64,000 nt of DNA from an uncultured Lachnospiraceae bacterium (GTDB lineage: Bacteria > Bacillota > Clostridia > Lachnospirales > Lachnospiraceae). The notes below the pieces were generated by a model that did no database searches, had not been told where the DNA came from, and worked only from the letters and a program-made list of their open reading frames with translations. The number at the start of each line of letters is the position of its first letter. The stretch's first letter is position 1. The stretch covers positions 1 through 64,000 of the forward strand of contig URUY01000012.1 in NCBI GenBank assembly GCA_900551115.1, in the 5' to 3' direction. Below are positions 52,722-61,539 of the stretch, piece after piece. A program made the position numbers and the translations under genes.

Positions 52722-53066
52722 TTAATCTACCACCTTGTAACCTGCACTTTCTATTGCTTCTCGAATCAGGATATCTTCAACTGCATCTGCATAGGACACA
52801 ATCACAATTCCCTGTTTCAGTTTTACCTTTGCCGATACTCCTGATATAGAATTCACTGCCTCCGTCACACGATTACTGCAATGCTCGCAGTGCATTCCCT
52901 CTACCTTGAATGTTTTCTTTTGGATTGCTTTATTCAGTTTTTTCTTACGCGGCTTATAATCACTGCCGCCACAGCAGCAGCCCTGTCCTTTAAAATGCTT
53001 GATAATAGGAGTTATTGCCAATCCTACTGCAATTAACAGCAACAGTAATATTACAACATTTTCCAT
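52722..53066 (-). CDS. Membrane-anchored heavy-metal-associated (HMA) protein
   Basis: A 114-aa protein. A transmembrane helix (about 4-21) is followed by a Cys/Gly cluster (GCCCGGSD), a Lys-rich linker, and a HMA domain with the metal-binding motif GMHCEHC. It resembles CopZ-like chaperones but is tethered to the membrane. It could bind copper or another soft metal. It lies downstream of the feo operon on the same strand, behind a terminator. A ribosome-binding site GATGAAGAG precedes the ATG. Confidence 0.8.
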   Translation of the reverse strand: MENVVILLLLLIAVGLAITPIIKHFKGQGCCCGGSDYKPRKKKLNKAIQKKTFKVEGMHCEHCSNRVTEAVNSISGVSAKVKLKQGIVIVSYADAVEDILIREAIESAGYKVVD

Positions 53067-53144
53067 CTCTTCATCACCTCGTGCCTATATATTTTTCTAA
53101 GACAATAGATTTTCCATACTCTTAAGTCCGATTGCCAATGAGAA

Positions 53145-53237
53145 TCACTCCTGCCAGTTCATTTCCCGCAAACGTTGTATAATCTCCTGCTTTCGCATAT
53201 CATTTGCAACCAATTTTTCGTTTTCTTTTTCCTTCAC
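53145..53237 (-). other. 30-codon frame resembling a Fur N terminus (possible remnant)
   Basis: A GTG start behind GAGAGGTG reads 30 codons, including NDMRKQEIIQRLREM, which resembles the first helix of Fur-type repressors, then stops. An overlapping frame encodes TFAGNELAGVILIGNRT before its own stop, which looks equally protein-like. At most one is real. A decayed fur gene fits the iron-uptake neighbourhood, but evidence is thin. Confidence 0.3.
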
Positions 53238-53283
53238 CGGTTCACCTCTCAAACCTAAATTTATACAAGACCTATTTACCCCG

Positions 53284-53324
53284 TAAAAAAAGACAGACAG
53301 ATGAATACTCCATCCGCCTGCCTT
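53284..53324 (-). terminator. Terminator of the feo operon
   Basis: A 12-13-bp stem with G-T pairs (GGCAGGCGGATG with CATCTGTCTGTC on the minus strand) is followed by seven T. Confidence 0.75.
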
Positions 53325-53372
53325 GTAAATACTGTTTCCTATCGTTTTTCAGTTAGGTGTTCTGCGTTTATC

Positions 53373-53528
53373 TTATCCTTTCAGCTCACCACAATGGCAA
53401 TGTTTACCACACTTTGATGCATTGGGGCAGCCAATACACACATGCCCTTTTTTCTTTGCCCTTACGATGTAGCAGACGCTAAGTACAACAATTGTCAATA
53501 TGATAAGTCCGACAACGACATTCGCCAT
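53373..53528 (-). CDS. FeoB-associated Cys-rich membrane peptide
   Basis: A 51-aa peptide: one transmembrane helix followed by the Cys-rich tail HVCIGCPNASKCGKHCHCGE. This matches the small FeoB-associated membrane proteins of Clostridia that may help FeoB assemble or handle iron. It is encoded 41 bp after feoB and ahead of the operon terminator. The ATG at 53528 is chosen as AGGGAGGA lies 6 nt upstream. Confidence 0.85.
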   Translation of the reverse strand: MANVVVGLIILTIVVLSVCYIVRAKKKGHVCIGCPNASKCGKHCHCGELKG

Positions 53529-53569
53529 ATCCATTCCTCCCTGATATTTTTCAAACCGCATATACTCGT

Positions 53570-55564
53570 TTAGTCAAGTGCATACTCTGCCTTCAGCTGC
53601 TTTTCTGCGCGAACGCACAAATAGGTAATAAACGCTGCAATTACCAGTACAGCGACAAGTCCGCCGGCAAATCCTGCGCCCAGTGAACCTGTAGTAATTA
53701 AGGTACCAATCTGATATACCGCAAATCCTACTACATAGCCCGTTGCCAATTGGAAACCGATTGCTCCGGCAAGCCACTTGCCCGATTTCATTTCGGAGTT
53801 CATTGCTCCAAGCGCCGCAAAGCAAGGTGGTGTAAACAGGTTGAACATAAGATATGCTAACGCAGCCACTTTCGTTAATCCCATAATTGCTGCCACCTCA
53901 CTGCCGCCGGAAACAAGTGCAAGCTCTTCCGTATTAATAAAGTTCGTAATGGCAAATACGGTTGCAAGCGTACCAACTACATTTTCCTTTGCAATAAATC
54001 CTGTAATTGCAGCGGCTGCTAACTGCCAGCTTGCAAATCCGACAACAGGAACAAGCAGTACTGCAAACGGTGAAGCAATCATTGCTAAAATGGAATCAGA
54101 GCTGTCCTCTGCCGCCACTGCAAAGCCCGGTGTAAAGGTTGCCATAATCTGGACCACTGCGTTGCAGACAAGAATAATTGTTCCTGCTTTCACAATATAG
54201 GCTTTTCCACGCTCCAGCATGGATTTTACAGCAAATACAATCGACGGAGCCTTATATTCCGGTAATTCCATAATAAAAAAACTCTTTCTGTATTTCATTC
54301 CGGTGAGCTGTTTGATTAAAAGTGCGCCAAGAAGAATTAACGCAATACCCACAAAGTACATCACCGGTCCTACCCATGTAGCATCTGAAAAGAATGCACC
54401 TGCAAAAAGCGCAATAACAGGAAGTTTTGCACCACATGGCATAAAAGTACAAAGCATAGCCGTTGCCCGTCGCTCTCTCTCATTCTTGATAGTGCGGCAT
54501 GCCATAATTGCCGGAACACCGCAGCCGGTTCCGATTACCATAGGAATCACGGATTTTCCGGAAAGACCTACTCTTTTGAAAATCGGATCAAGAACAACGG
54601 TTGCCCTCGCCATATAACCGCAGTCCTCTAACAACGCAATCAGGAAATACATAACCATGACAAGCGGAAGGAAACCAACTACAGCTCCCACACCGCCAAT
54701 AATACCGTCTACTAAAATAGCCTGCAGAATCGGAGATGCATTTTCTACCTTGCCGGCAACCCATCCCTGGAAGGTTTCAATCCAGCCTGCTAAAATCTCT
54801 GACAGCCATGTGCCAAGTGTCGACTGCGAAATATAGAATACCAGCCACATAACGGCTGCAAAAATCAAAATCCCAATGACCGGATGAGTAATGATCTTAT
54901 CAATTGCATCATCCTTAGACTTTTCTTTTGTCAAAGTCTTTCTCACTTCAACCTTTGCTACAATATCATTCACAAAAGAGAATCTCTTACGGTCTGCATC
55001 TTCTACAGCCTTTTTATCGGTAAGGTCTATATCCCCCTGTATGTACGGTGCTTTCTGCCCTTTCCCGGCTACAGCTACAGCCGCTTGAATTACATCGTTC
55101 AGCCCATTTACAGAAGTAGACACCGTCTTAATAACAGGGCATCCTAATTTCTCTGCCAACATTTTCTCATCGATTTTTGTATCCTTTTTGGCATTAATGT
55201 CACTTTTATTCAATGCCACCACAACCGGTATCCCAAGTTCCAAAAGCTGCGTTGTAAAGAATAAGCTTCTGCTAAGGTTCGTTGCATCCACAATGTTGAT
55301 AATGACATCAGGATGTTCATGTTTTACATAAGAGCTTGTGATGCTTTCCTCTGATGTAAAAGGAGACATGGAATACGCTCCCGGAAGATCCACAGCAATC
55401 AGCTCCTCTTCCCCTTCATAATAATTCTTCTTTACCGGATGCTCCTTTTTATCAACCGTTACACCTGCCCAGTTCCCGACACGCTCACTGCGTCCGGTCA
55501 GGGCGTTATACATAGTTGTTTTTCCGGAGTTTGGATTACCCGTCATTGCGATTCTCATTCTCAT
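53570..55564 (-). CDS. feoB: Ferrous iron transport protein B
   Basis: A 664-aa protein. The N-terminal G domain has G1 GNPNSGKTT (9-17), G3 DLPGAYS and G4 NKSD; two GATE regions and about nine to ten helices follow, including the conserved GCGVPAIMACRTI. It moves ferrous iron across the membrane, coupled to nucleotide hydrolysis. Expected partners are adjacent: feoA upstream and the Cys-rich peptide downstream. Two in-frame ATGs (55564 and 55558) are possible; the second has better RBS spacing. Length is normal. Confidence 0.96.
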   Translation of the reverse strand: MRMRIAMTGNPNSGKTTMYNALTGRSERVGNWAGVTVDKKEHPVKKNYYEGEEELIAVDLPGAYSMSPFTSEESITSSYVKHEHPDVIINIVDATNLSRSLFFTTQLLELGIPVVVALNKSDINAKKDTKIDEKMLAEKLGCPVIKTVSTSVNGLNDVIQAAVAVAGKGQKAPYIQGDIDLTDKKAVEDADRKRFSFVNDIVAKVEVRKTLTKEKSKDDAIDKIITHPVIGILIFAAVMWLVFYISQSTLGTWLSEILAGWIETFQGWVAGKVENASPILQAILVDGIIGGVGAVVGFLPLVMVMYFLIALLEDCGYMARATVVLDPIFKRVGLSGKSVIPMVIGTGCGVPAIMACRTIKNERERRATAMLCTFMPCGAKLPVIALFAGAFFSDATWVGPVMYFVGIALILLGALLIKQLTGMKYRKSFFIMELPEYKAPSIVFAVKSMLERGKAYIVKAGTIILVCNAVVQIMATFTPGFAVAAEDSSDSILAMIASPFAVLLVPVVGFASWQLAAAAITGFIAKENVVGTLATVFAITNFINTEELALVSGGSEVAAIMGLTKVAALAYLMFNLFTPPCFAALGAMNSEMKSGKWLAGAIGFQLATGYVVGFAVYQIGTLITTGSLGAGFAGGLVAVLVIAAFITYLCVRAEKQLKAEYALD

Positions 55565-55599
55565 ACTTCCTTTCTATCTGTTATTGTCTTCTCATTTTT

Positions 55600-55615
55600 G
55601 TTAGTTTTCGCTAAC
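55600..55615. promoter_or_regulatory. GTTAG-N6-CTAAC inverted repeat between feoA and feoB
   Basis: GTTAG-TTTTCG-CTAAC lies 36-51 bp upstream of feoB. Similar half-sites occur at the DtxR-type gene, so it may be an internal iron operator. Confidence 0.4.
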
Positions 55616-55681
55616 TATCATGTATAAAATAATGCGGCTTATGTCACCTTTTACAAAGCAATTCCTGCCGCTTATTTCTAA

Positions 55682-55894
55682 TTATATCTCGATAGCATCC
55701 GAGAGTTGGCTGTCTATGTTGTATCTTCCGTCTTTGATAGATATTACCATACCACCACGTTTACGTGAAACAACCGTGATTGGTTCTCCGCTGTAACATC
55801 CAAGAGAAAACAGGAAAGCATTCAGTTCTTCATCATTCGTATTAATACTGTTAACGGTATATTCTTTTCCTTCTGTTGCCTCTGTTAATTTCAT
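55682..55894 (-). CDS. feoA: FeoA domain protein
   Basis: A 70-aa SH3-like protein with the FeoA core: GKEYTVNSINTNDEELNAFLFSLGCYSGE and IDSQLSDAIEI. FeoA acts with FeoB in iron uptake, perhaps as a regulator of its G domain. The ATG at 55894 is preferred (AAAGGATG upstream, family-like start). First gene of the feo operon and divergent from the DtxR-type repressor gene. Confidence 0.88.
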   Translation of the reverse strand: MKLTEATEGKEYTVNSINTNDEELNAFLFSLGCYSGEPITVVSRKRGGMVISIKDGRYNIDSQLSDAIEI

Positions 55895-55981
55895 ACAAAT
55901 CATCCTTTCCGATAAGAATATTTTACGCAACTTATCAAAATTACTTATATGTAATTTGTATTAGTTTATTAAAACCATGTT

Positions 55982-56011
55982 TAGCATACGCTATCACAAT
56001 TGCTTTGTCAA
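55982..56011 (-). promoter_or_regulatory. Promoter of the feo operon with overlapping palindrome
   Basis: On the minus strand TTGACA (56006-56011), a 17-bp spacer and TATGCT (55983-55988). A TAGC-N4-GCTA palindrome (55982-55993) covers the -10, a likely site for the divergent DtxR-type repressor. Confidence 0.75.
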
Positions 56012-56064
56012 TATTTTTCACTAAAAAATTATTGTAAATGATAAGTGCTTTTTCTTATATTCTG

Positions 56065-56124
56065 TTTACAGAACATCTTTTAAGTGTTATACTAACTCTA
56101 GTTATATAATTCTAACACAGTTAG
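56065..56124 (+). promoter_or_regulatory. Promoter of the DtxR-type gene with two downstream inverted repeats
   Basis: TTTACA (56065-56070), a 17-bp spacer and TATACT (56088-56093). Just after the -10 are TAACTCTAGTTA (56093-56104) and CTAAC-ACA-GTTAG (56112-56124), which are placed to block initiation. They are candidate autoregulatory operators. Confidence 0.7.
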
Positions 56125-56143
56125 CAAGGAGAATATTATCATA

Positions 56144-56509
56144 ATGAAGCGAACCGAATCACAAGAGAATTATTTAGAAACCATTTTACTGCTTAGCAAG
56201 AAGAAACCGGTTGTCCGTTCTGTAGACATCGCAAATGAATTGGGGTTTGCAAAGCCAAGCATCAGTATTGCTGTAAAAAATCTGAAAGAACAAGAGTATA
56301 TAACAGTTACTCCGGAAGGATATATTTATCTTACCCCCACCGGTCTGCAGGTTGCACAAAATATTTATGAAAGACATCAGGTTCTGACTAATGCCTTAAT
56401 CCAATTAGGCGTTCCAACAAAAACAGCTGAAGAAGACGCTTGTCGTATTGAACATGTAATCAGCGAAGCAACTTTTGATGCCGTTAAGAAGCATGTAAAC
56501 TTAAAATAA
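56144..56509 (+). CDS. DtxR family metal-dependent repressor, short form
   Basis: A 121-aa regulator with a winged helix (VRSVDIANELGFAKPSISIAVKNL) and a metal-binding dimerisation domain, lacking the C-terminal SH3 domain of DtxR. Cys 100, Glu 103 and His 104 (CRIEH) match the primary-site ligands C102/E105/H106 of DtxR, pointing to iron over manganese; His 78 matches H79. It is divergent to feoA, so it most probably represses the feo operon when iron is plentiful. Confidence 0.9.
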   Translation: MKRTESQENYLETILLLSKKKPVVRSVDIANELGFAKPSISIAVKNLKEQEYITVTPEGYIYLTPTGLQVAQNIYERHQVLTNALIQLGVPTKTAEEDACRIEHVISEATFDAVKKHVNLK

Positions 56510-56514
56510 AGGGG

Positions 56515-56804
56515 CGCAACCTCATCCCCATATACTTTCCAAGTTCCGATACATTTGTAATTCTGTGCTTTGTTTTCTATGAACCCTTTGACATCCTCAA
56601 ACGGGCTTCTTCTAATTGTTCCGCTCCCATGGATGGGCATCCGATAGCAAACGCTTTTGCTGTTTTAAGCTCTTCCATATTTTCCTCATCAGCATTCCAG
56701 ACTGTAACCTCCGCACCAGCTTCTTTTGCACCATCCGCAATTGCCATGGCCATTGCCTGTGTATTTCCTGTACCACTCCAGTATACTAAGTATACATTAC
56801 TCAT
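56515..56804 (-). pseudogene. Flavodoxin gene, frameshifted and truncated
   Basis: From the ATG at 56804 the frame has a clear flavodoxin FMN loop (WSGTGNTQAMAMA) and GCPSMGAEQLEEA, then diverges and stops at 56577 after about 75 residues. A normal clostridial flavodoxin is about 140 residues. A neighbouring frame past the break reads PFEDVKGFIENKAQNYKCIG then TWKVYGDE, a degraded match to the expected region before the second flavin loop. The C-terminal third is missing. So the gene is broken, unless it is a sequencing error plus deletion. Confidence 0.8.
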
Positions 56805-57005
56805 ATTATATTCTCGCTTTCTCTCCGCAGAATGACCGGCAAATATACCACAGAAAAAAATCCTGATTATAAAATATTGCACTCAATTCATATATTTTTT
56901 ATATTTTTCCGCTTGCCAATTCAAAAAAATAAGTATAATAGCATATTGTATATAGTACCAAAGCCCCATAAAAGTACATATGAAAAATGCAAGGAGGATA
57001 CGATT

Positions 57006-58691
57006 ATGTTTAAAAAACTGGAACAGTTAAAGCTTTCCAAAAGACTGAATTTCGGATACCGCGTGGTAATTTTTTTGATGATTATATCCGGATTATTCAG
57101 CACAATGGGACTAATTTCGCTGTATGCTAATGTAAATAATTATATTAATGGTTCACAGCGGGCCGATACGGCTGTAAAAATCTGCCGGATTAATATTAAT
57201 ATTGCCGCAAGGAATATTCGTGAAATGGCGATAAATCCTGACGAAAGCACCTACGACGAATACGAAACAACTATTACCGAAAAATTAAATGAGCTTAACA
57301 CAGAATTGGAAATCCTGAAAAATACAGGATTGATTGAGGATGAATTATATACACGGTACGCGGATTCCCTAAACGAATGGGGAGAAATCGGCTGGGATAT
57401 TATCAACGAGATAAAAGCCGGCAACCATGATGTTGTGATTCACAAAATATTGACCGAATGCGCTCCTGCACTGAATGAAGCAGTTACTATTTCCAACCAG
57501 CTTGACCAGGTAACAGATGATTTAAAGAATGCATCCATCCAAAGCTGCCTGTATACGACAATTGCCTGCATTGTCCTGATTATTGTTTTCATTGTTACCG
57601 CGACTATATTGGCTGCAAAGCTCGGCAAACGCATTGTTGCCTCTATCGTTTCTCCGCTCAGCGAAATTGAAACTGTAGCTGCCGAACTGGCTGCCGGTAA
57701 TCTCCACAGCAATTTAGATTACCGTTCAGAGGATGAAATTGGCCGCCTTGCACACAGTCTTCGTAAATCCATACGCATTTTAGGTTCTTATATTGATGAT
57801 ATTGACAGAGCAATGAAGGAATTTGCTGACGGTAACTTTGACGTACAGCCTGAAGTAGAATGGAAAGGTGATTTTGTCAGCATACTGGATTCCTTCATGC
57901 ATTTTGAAGAAAGCATAGCCGTAACAATAAAAGGAATTCAGAGCGTTGCCAATCAGGTTACCAGCGGCGCCGAGCAGGTGGCTGCCAGTGCAACTGACTT
58001 GGCAGAAGGTGCAACCGAGCAGGCCAGTGTAACAGAGGAAGTTGCTGCCACTCTTGAAAATGTATCCGAACAGGTTTCCCAAAATGCTGAAAATGCCAAA
58101 AATATCAGTAAAGAAGTAGAAAATGTTGGAAGTGAAATTATAAACAGCGATGAGAAGATGAACGAAATGGTAGCTTCCATGCATGAAATCAATAATGCAT
58201 CCCAAAAAATCAGTCAGATTATCGCTGCTATTAACGATATTGCAGCACAGACCAATCTTTTGGCTCTCAACGCTTCCATTGAAGCAGCCAGAGCCGGCGA
58301 TGCAGGAAAAGGCTTTGCCGTTGTTGCGGATCAGGTATCTGTTTTAGCGGCACAGAGCGCCGATGCGGCAAAGGAATCCACCGCCCTGATACAATCTTCT
58401 GTAGATGCTGTAAAAAAGGGTATGGTAATTGCAAATGAAACCGCAGAACAGCTTCAAAATGTTGTTGCAGGCTCTAAAGTCATTACAGAAAAAGTCAACA
58501 ATGTAGCTTACGCACTTGAAAACCAGTCCTCAGCCATCGCACAGATTAACGAAGGTGTGGAACAAATTAATGATGTGGTACAGACTAACTCGGCAACCTC
58601 AGAAGAATGTTCTGCTGCCAGTCAGGAAATGAGCAGTCAGGCTGAAACCTTAAAAGAACTTATCCGCAAATTTAAGGTTGGTAAATTTTAA
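57006..58691 (+). CDS. Methyl-accepting chemotaxis protein
   Basis: A 561-aa receptor: cytoplasmic N-terminal stub, transmembrane helix at about 18-42, a four-helix-bundle extracytoplasmic domain (about 43-185), a second helix near 190-212, HAMP, and a long signalling coiled coil with the conserved hairpin (IAAQTNLLALNASIEAARAG). It would pass ligand signals to CheA/CheW. No che genes are in the window. The ATG at 57006 has AAGGAGG; longer upstream frames lack an RBS. Closed by a terminator at 58723. Confidence 0.95.
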   Translation: MFKKLEQLKLSKRLNFGYRVVIFLMIISGLFSTMGLISLYANVNNYINGSQRADTAVKICRININIAARNIREMAINPDESTYDEYETTITEKLNELNTELEILKNTGLIEDELYTRYADSLNEWGEIGWDIINEIKAGNHDVVIHKILTECAPALNEAVTISNQLDQVTDDLKNASIQSCLYTTIACIVLIIVFIVTATILAAKLGKRIVASIVSPLSEIETVAAELAAGNLHSNLDYRSEDEIGRLAHSLRKSIRILGSYIDDIDRAMKEFADGNFDVQPEVEWKGDFVSILDSFMHFEESIAVTIKGIQSVANQVTSGAEQVAASATDLAEGATEQASVTEEVAATLENVSEQVSQNAENAKNISKEVENVGSEIINSDEKMNEMVASMHEINNASQKISQIIAAINDIAAQTNLLALNASIEAARAGDAGKGFAVVADQVSVLAAQSADAAKESTALIQSSVDAVKKGMVIANETAEQLQNVVAGSKVITEKVNNVAYALENQSSAIAQINEGVEQINDVVQTNSATSEECSAASQEMSSQAETLKELIRKFKVGKF

Positions 58692-58719
58692 CTTCATTAC
58701 TTATATCCAGATAAAACAA

Positions 58720-58764
58720 AGAAGCTCCGGCAAGTCAAAATGCTAACTGCCGGAGCTTTTTTTA
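58720..58764 (+). terminator. Terminator of the chemotaxis receptor gene, possibly bidirectional
   Basis: A 10-bp stem AGCTCCGGCA with TGCCGGAGCT (58723-58732, 58748-58757) is followed by seven T on the plus strand. On the other side TTTGTTTTAT could serve the PAP2 gene on the minus strand. Confidence 0.87.
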
Positions 58765-58778
58765 TCTCATCATTTCTT

Positions 58779-59300
58779 TTATAGCTGTTCTTTTCTCTTA
58801 CTCACCCTTTGTACCAGCATGTACACTATCACTGCATCCGCTACACCGAGAAGAATGCCGCCCAGAATATCCGTTGGATAATGCACGAACAGATAGAGTC
58901 TGGAAAAGGCTATGGCTGCTGCAAACACAAGCGCAGGAATACCTGCCTTTTTAGAGTACAGGAAAATGACCGTTGCCGCCGTAAACCCGTTCAGGGTGTG
59001 TCCCGATGGAAAAGAATATTCACCGGGCTGCGGAATTAAAAGCGTTACAGAGGTATCCACCACACAGGGGCGCTCTCTTCCTATCAGATTTTTCAGCATC
59101 AGATTTCCTAAAAGATAGGACAACGCCATAGCTCCCATCATCGTAAATCCCATACGTCTGGTTTTCTGAGGAATCAGCAGGACAACACTGATGGCAATCC
59201 ATATGAGTCCGCCATTGCCCAGGGCAGATATAAAAACCATCACCTTATCAAGCAGCTCTGTATGCCATCCCTGTATCGCATATAAAATTTCCAGTTCCAT
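58779..59300 (-). CDS. PAP2 family phosphatase
   Basis: A 173-aa membrane phosphatase with six helices. The three acid-phosphatase motifs are present: KNLIGRERP, PSGH and SRLYLFVHYPTD, with the phosphorylated His in the last. It acts on lipid phosphates such as undecaprenyl diphosphate or phosphatidic acid at the outer face of the membrane. It follows the NCS2 permease gene by 15 bp. Confidence 0.92.
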   Translation of the reverse strand: MELEILYAIQGWHTELLDKVMVFISALGNGGLIWIAISVVLLIPQKTRRMGFTMMGAMALSYLLGNLMLKNLIGRERPCVVDTSVTLLIPQPGEYSFPSGHTLNGFTAATVIFLYSKKAGIPALVFAAAIAFSRLYLFVHYPTDILGGILLGVADAVIVYMLVQRVSKRKEQL

Positions 59301-59315
59301 TTGCGCCGCCCGCTG

Positions 59316-60677
59316 TTAGCCCGGCAGGCATGCCAGCAATACAAAGTTCAAAATAAACAGAACCGTTGCCACTGCCAGAATAGGATGGATTTCCTTAACC
59401 TTGCCTTTTGCAATCTTAACGATGCAGTACATAATGAAGCCTGTTCCGATACCGTAACTGATGGAATAGCACAGCGCCATAAAGATAGCAGCGAAGAAAG
59501 CCGGTACAGCATCTTCAAATTCGGTCCATGCAATATCCTTGAAGGAGGAAAGCATCATAACACCAACTACAACCAGTGCAGGAGCGGTAGCCGCTGAAGG
59601 AATTGCACTGACAAAGGTAGCTAAAAAGGCGCTGACTGCAAAGCAGAGAGCAACAACCACACTGGTAAGACCGGTACGTCCGCCTGCACCGATACCTGCT
59701 GCACTTTCTACATAGGTAGTCGTATTGGAGGTACCGAAAATAGCGCCGACAGAGGTTGCTGTTGCATCAGCAAATAAAGCCTTGTCCATCTTGGACTTGA
59801 AGCCTGCGCCTGTTTCCATTGCTTTTTCATCATCATCACTGAAGATACCGCTGCGGCGTCCGGTTCCGATAAAGGTTCCGATTGTATCAAAGGTATCAGA
59901 AAGGCTGAATGCAAAAATCGTAATCAGAGCAAGCGGAAGCCTGGACACATCCGTAAACAGAGAAGGGATACCTTCTGCAGTAAAGATTGCACCAAAGGTG
60001 CTGGGCAGAGCCTTACATGCATCAGTAAAGCTGATAGCATCACCGGTAACCGTAACACCCATGGGAATACCGATAATAGTAGTTACAATAATACCGATAA
60101 GAATAGAGCCTTTTACATGAAGTACTTCTAATACAATGATTAAGACCAGACCAATAAGGAACAGAATAAGCGCCGGCTGGTTAATCGTAGCCATAGCAGG
60201 AACACCGCTGCCGAAATTGACCATACCTACATTCAGAAGTCCGATATATGCCACAAAGATACCGATACCGCCGCCGATAGCATTCTGTAAGCTGCGGGGA
60301 ATCGCTTTGATGATATATTTACGGATTTTGGTTACTGTCAGCAGAATATTCAAAAGACCGCAGATGAATACCATACTGAGCGCCTGCTTCCAGGTGAAAC
60401 CGAGTCCGAAGCAGACAGTGTAGGTAAAGAATGCATTCAGACCCATACCGGGTGCCTGTGCATACGGAACATTGGCAAACAAGCCCATTACAAGAGTACC
60501 GATGATGGCAGAAATAATGGTAGCTAAGAATACAGCGCCCCATTCCATACCCGTCTCGCTTAAAATAGAAGGATTTACCACGATAATGTAAGCCATTGCA
60601 AAAAACGTGGTAATACCTGCCATTACCTCGGTTGACACCTTGGTTCCGTTTTCCTTGAGTTTAAAAAATTTTTCCAT
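59316..60677 (-). CDS. NCS2 family purine permease (PbuG/AzgA-like)
   Basis: A 453-aa transporter with about 13 helices. The family patterns TEVMAGITTFFAMAYIIVVN near the N terminus and TYVESAAGIGAGGRTGL in the substrate-binding region are those of AzgA-like adenine/hypoxanthine/guanine proton symporters. It imports purine bases for salvage. It precedes the PAP2 gene by 15 bp. The 83-bp upstream region is too short for a purine riboswitch, but has an 8-bp palindrome overlapping the -10. Confidence 0.93.
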   Translation of the reverse strand: MEKFFKLKENGTKVSTEVMAGITTFFAMAYIIVVNPSILSETGMEWGAVFLATIISAIIGTLVMGLFANVPYAQAPGMGLNAFFTYTVCFGLGFTWKQALSMVFICGLLNILLTVTKIRKYIIKAIPRSLQNAIGGGIGIFVAYIGLLNVGMVNFGSGVPAMATINQPALILFLIGLVLIIVLEVLHVKGSILIGIIVTTIIGIPMGVTVTGDAISFTDACKALPSTFGAIFTAEGIPSLFTDVSRLPLALITIFAFSLSDTFDTIGTFIGTGRRSGIFSDDDEKAMETGAGFKSKMDKALFADATATSVGAIFGTSNTTTYVESAAGIGAGGRTGLTSVVVALCFAVSAFLATFVSAIPSAATAPALVVVGVMMLSSFKDIAWTEFEDAVPAFFAAIFMALCYSISYGIGTGFIMYCIVKIAKGKVKEIHPILAVATVLFILNFVLLACLPG

Positions 60678-60695
60678 TTACATACCCTCCACGTG

Positions 60696-60718
60696 TACTA
60701 TAATGTGCTTATAGTATA
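60696..60718 (-). promoter_or_regulatory. Palindrome overlapping the -10 of the purine permease
   Basis: TACTATAA-TGTGC-TTATAGTA (60696-60716) is a perfect 8-bp inverted repeat. A TATACT -10 (60713-60718 on the minus strand) overlaps it; the -35 is weak. A repressor or activator site is likely. Confidence 0.55.
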
Positions 60719-60760
60719 ACGCATGTATGATAAAAAGAAAACCTCTTATTTTATCTGTTC

Positions 60761-61417
60761 TTAAAAATTATTCATCTTATCCAAAAAATAAGTGACATTA
60801 GCCTCGATATCACCCTTAAATACTGCAGAACCGGCTACGATCACATTGGCTCCGGCCTCTAATACCGTGTGTATATTGTCCCTGTTGATTCCGCCGTCCA
60901 CCTGAAGGTCTATATTACGCCCGCTTTCCTTTACCATTTCCCGTACCTTTCTTACCTTGTCCGTACAGGAAGCTATATAGGCCTGTCCGCCGAATCCCGG
61001 CTCCACCGTCATAACCAGTATCATGTCCACTCTGTCAAGATAAGGCCGAAGCACCTCCACGGATGTGCCTGGCTTAACGGAAATACCGGCCTTTAAGCCT
61101 CTGCCATGGATATCCGCAAGAATCTCATCCGCTTTCTCCGTTGCTTCTATATGAAAAGTAATTATATCCGCACCACATTCGGCAAATTCTCCGATATACC
61201 GTTCCGGCTTTTCAATCATCAGGTGTACGTCAAACACCTTGTCCGTAGCCTTTCTGATAGACTTGATAACCGGCATGCCGTAAGATATTGACGGTACAAA
61301 AAGCCCGTCCATTACGTCAATATGCACATACTGCGCGCCTGCTCTGTCAATCGCCTGCAACTGTTCTCCCAGTCCGGTAAAATCTGCCGATAAAATAGAA
61401 GGGGATAATATATTCAT
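60761..61417 (-). CDS. rpe: Ribulose-phosphate 3-epimerase
   Basis: A 218-aa TIM-barrel enzyme that interconverts ribulose 5-phosphate and xylulose 5-phosphate in the pentose phosphate pathway. It has the N-terminal LSPSILSADF, the metal/catalytic HIDVMDGLFVP, HLMIEKPE and the C-terminal QVDGGINRDN blocks, with the two catalytic Asp. The ATG at 61417 follows GGAGG by 6 nt; two further ATGs upstream in frame are less likely. It is separated from the usual rsgA-thiN context and lies 120 bp after the exporter gene. Confidence 0.96.
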   Translation of the reverse strand: MNILSPSILSADFTGLGEQLQAIDRAGAQYVHIDVMDGLFVPSISYGMPVIKSIRKATDKVFDVHLMIEKPERYIGEFAECGADIITFHIEATEKADEILADIHGRGLKAGISVKPGTSVEVLRPYLDRVDMILVMTVEPGFGGQAYIASCTDKVRKVREMVKESGRNIDLQVDGGINRDNIHTVLEAGANVIVAGSAVFKGDIEANVTYFLDKMNNF

Positions 61418-61539
61418 GTCTGCCTCCATGTCAAAAGCTTTTATATCGGTGCCGCACCCGCACCTTACTGTCATCTGCCGCAGCCGCCTGTTTTGGCCGC
61501 CTGCCGCTTTGCTCCACTCATTGTAGCAGAAACCCTGCT

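Noticed and set aside
60678..60760. Purine riboswitch upstream of the NCS2 permease
   Set aside because: The gap of 83 bp has no purine aptamer junction sequences and cannot hold aptamer plus terminator.
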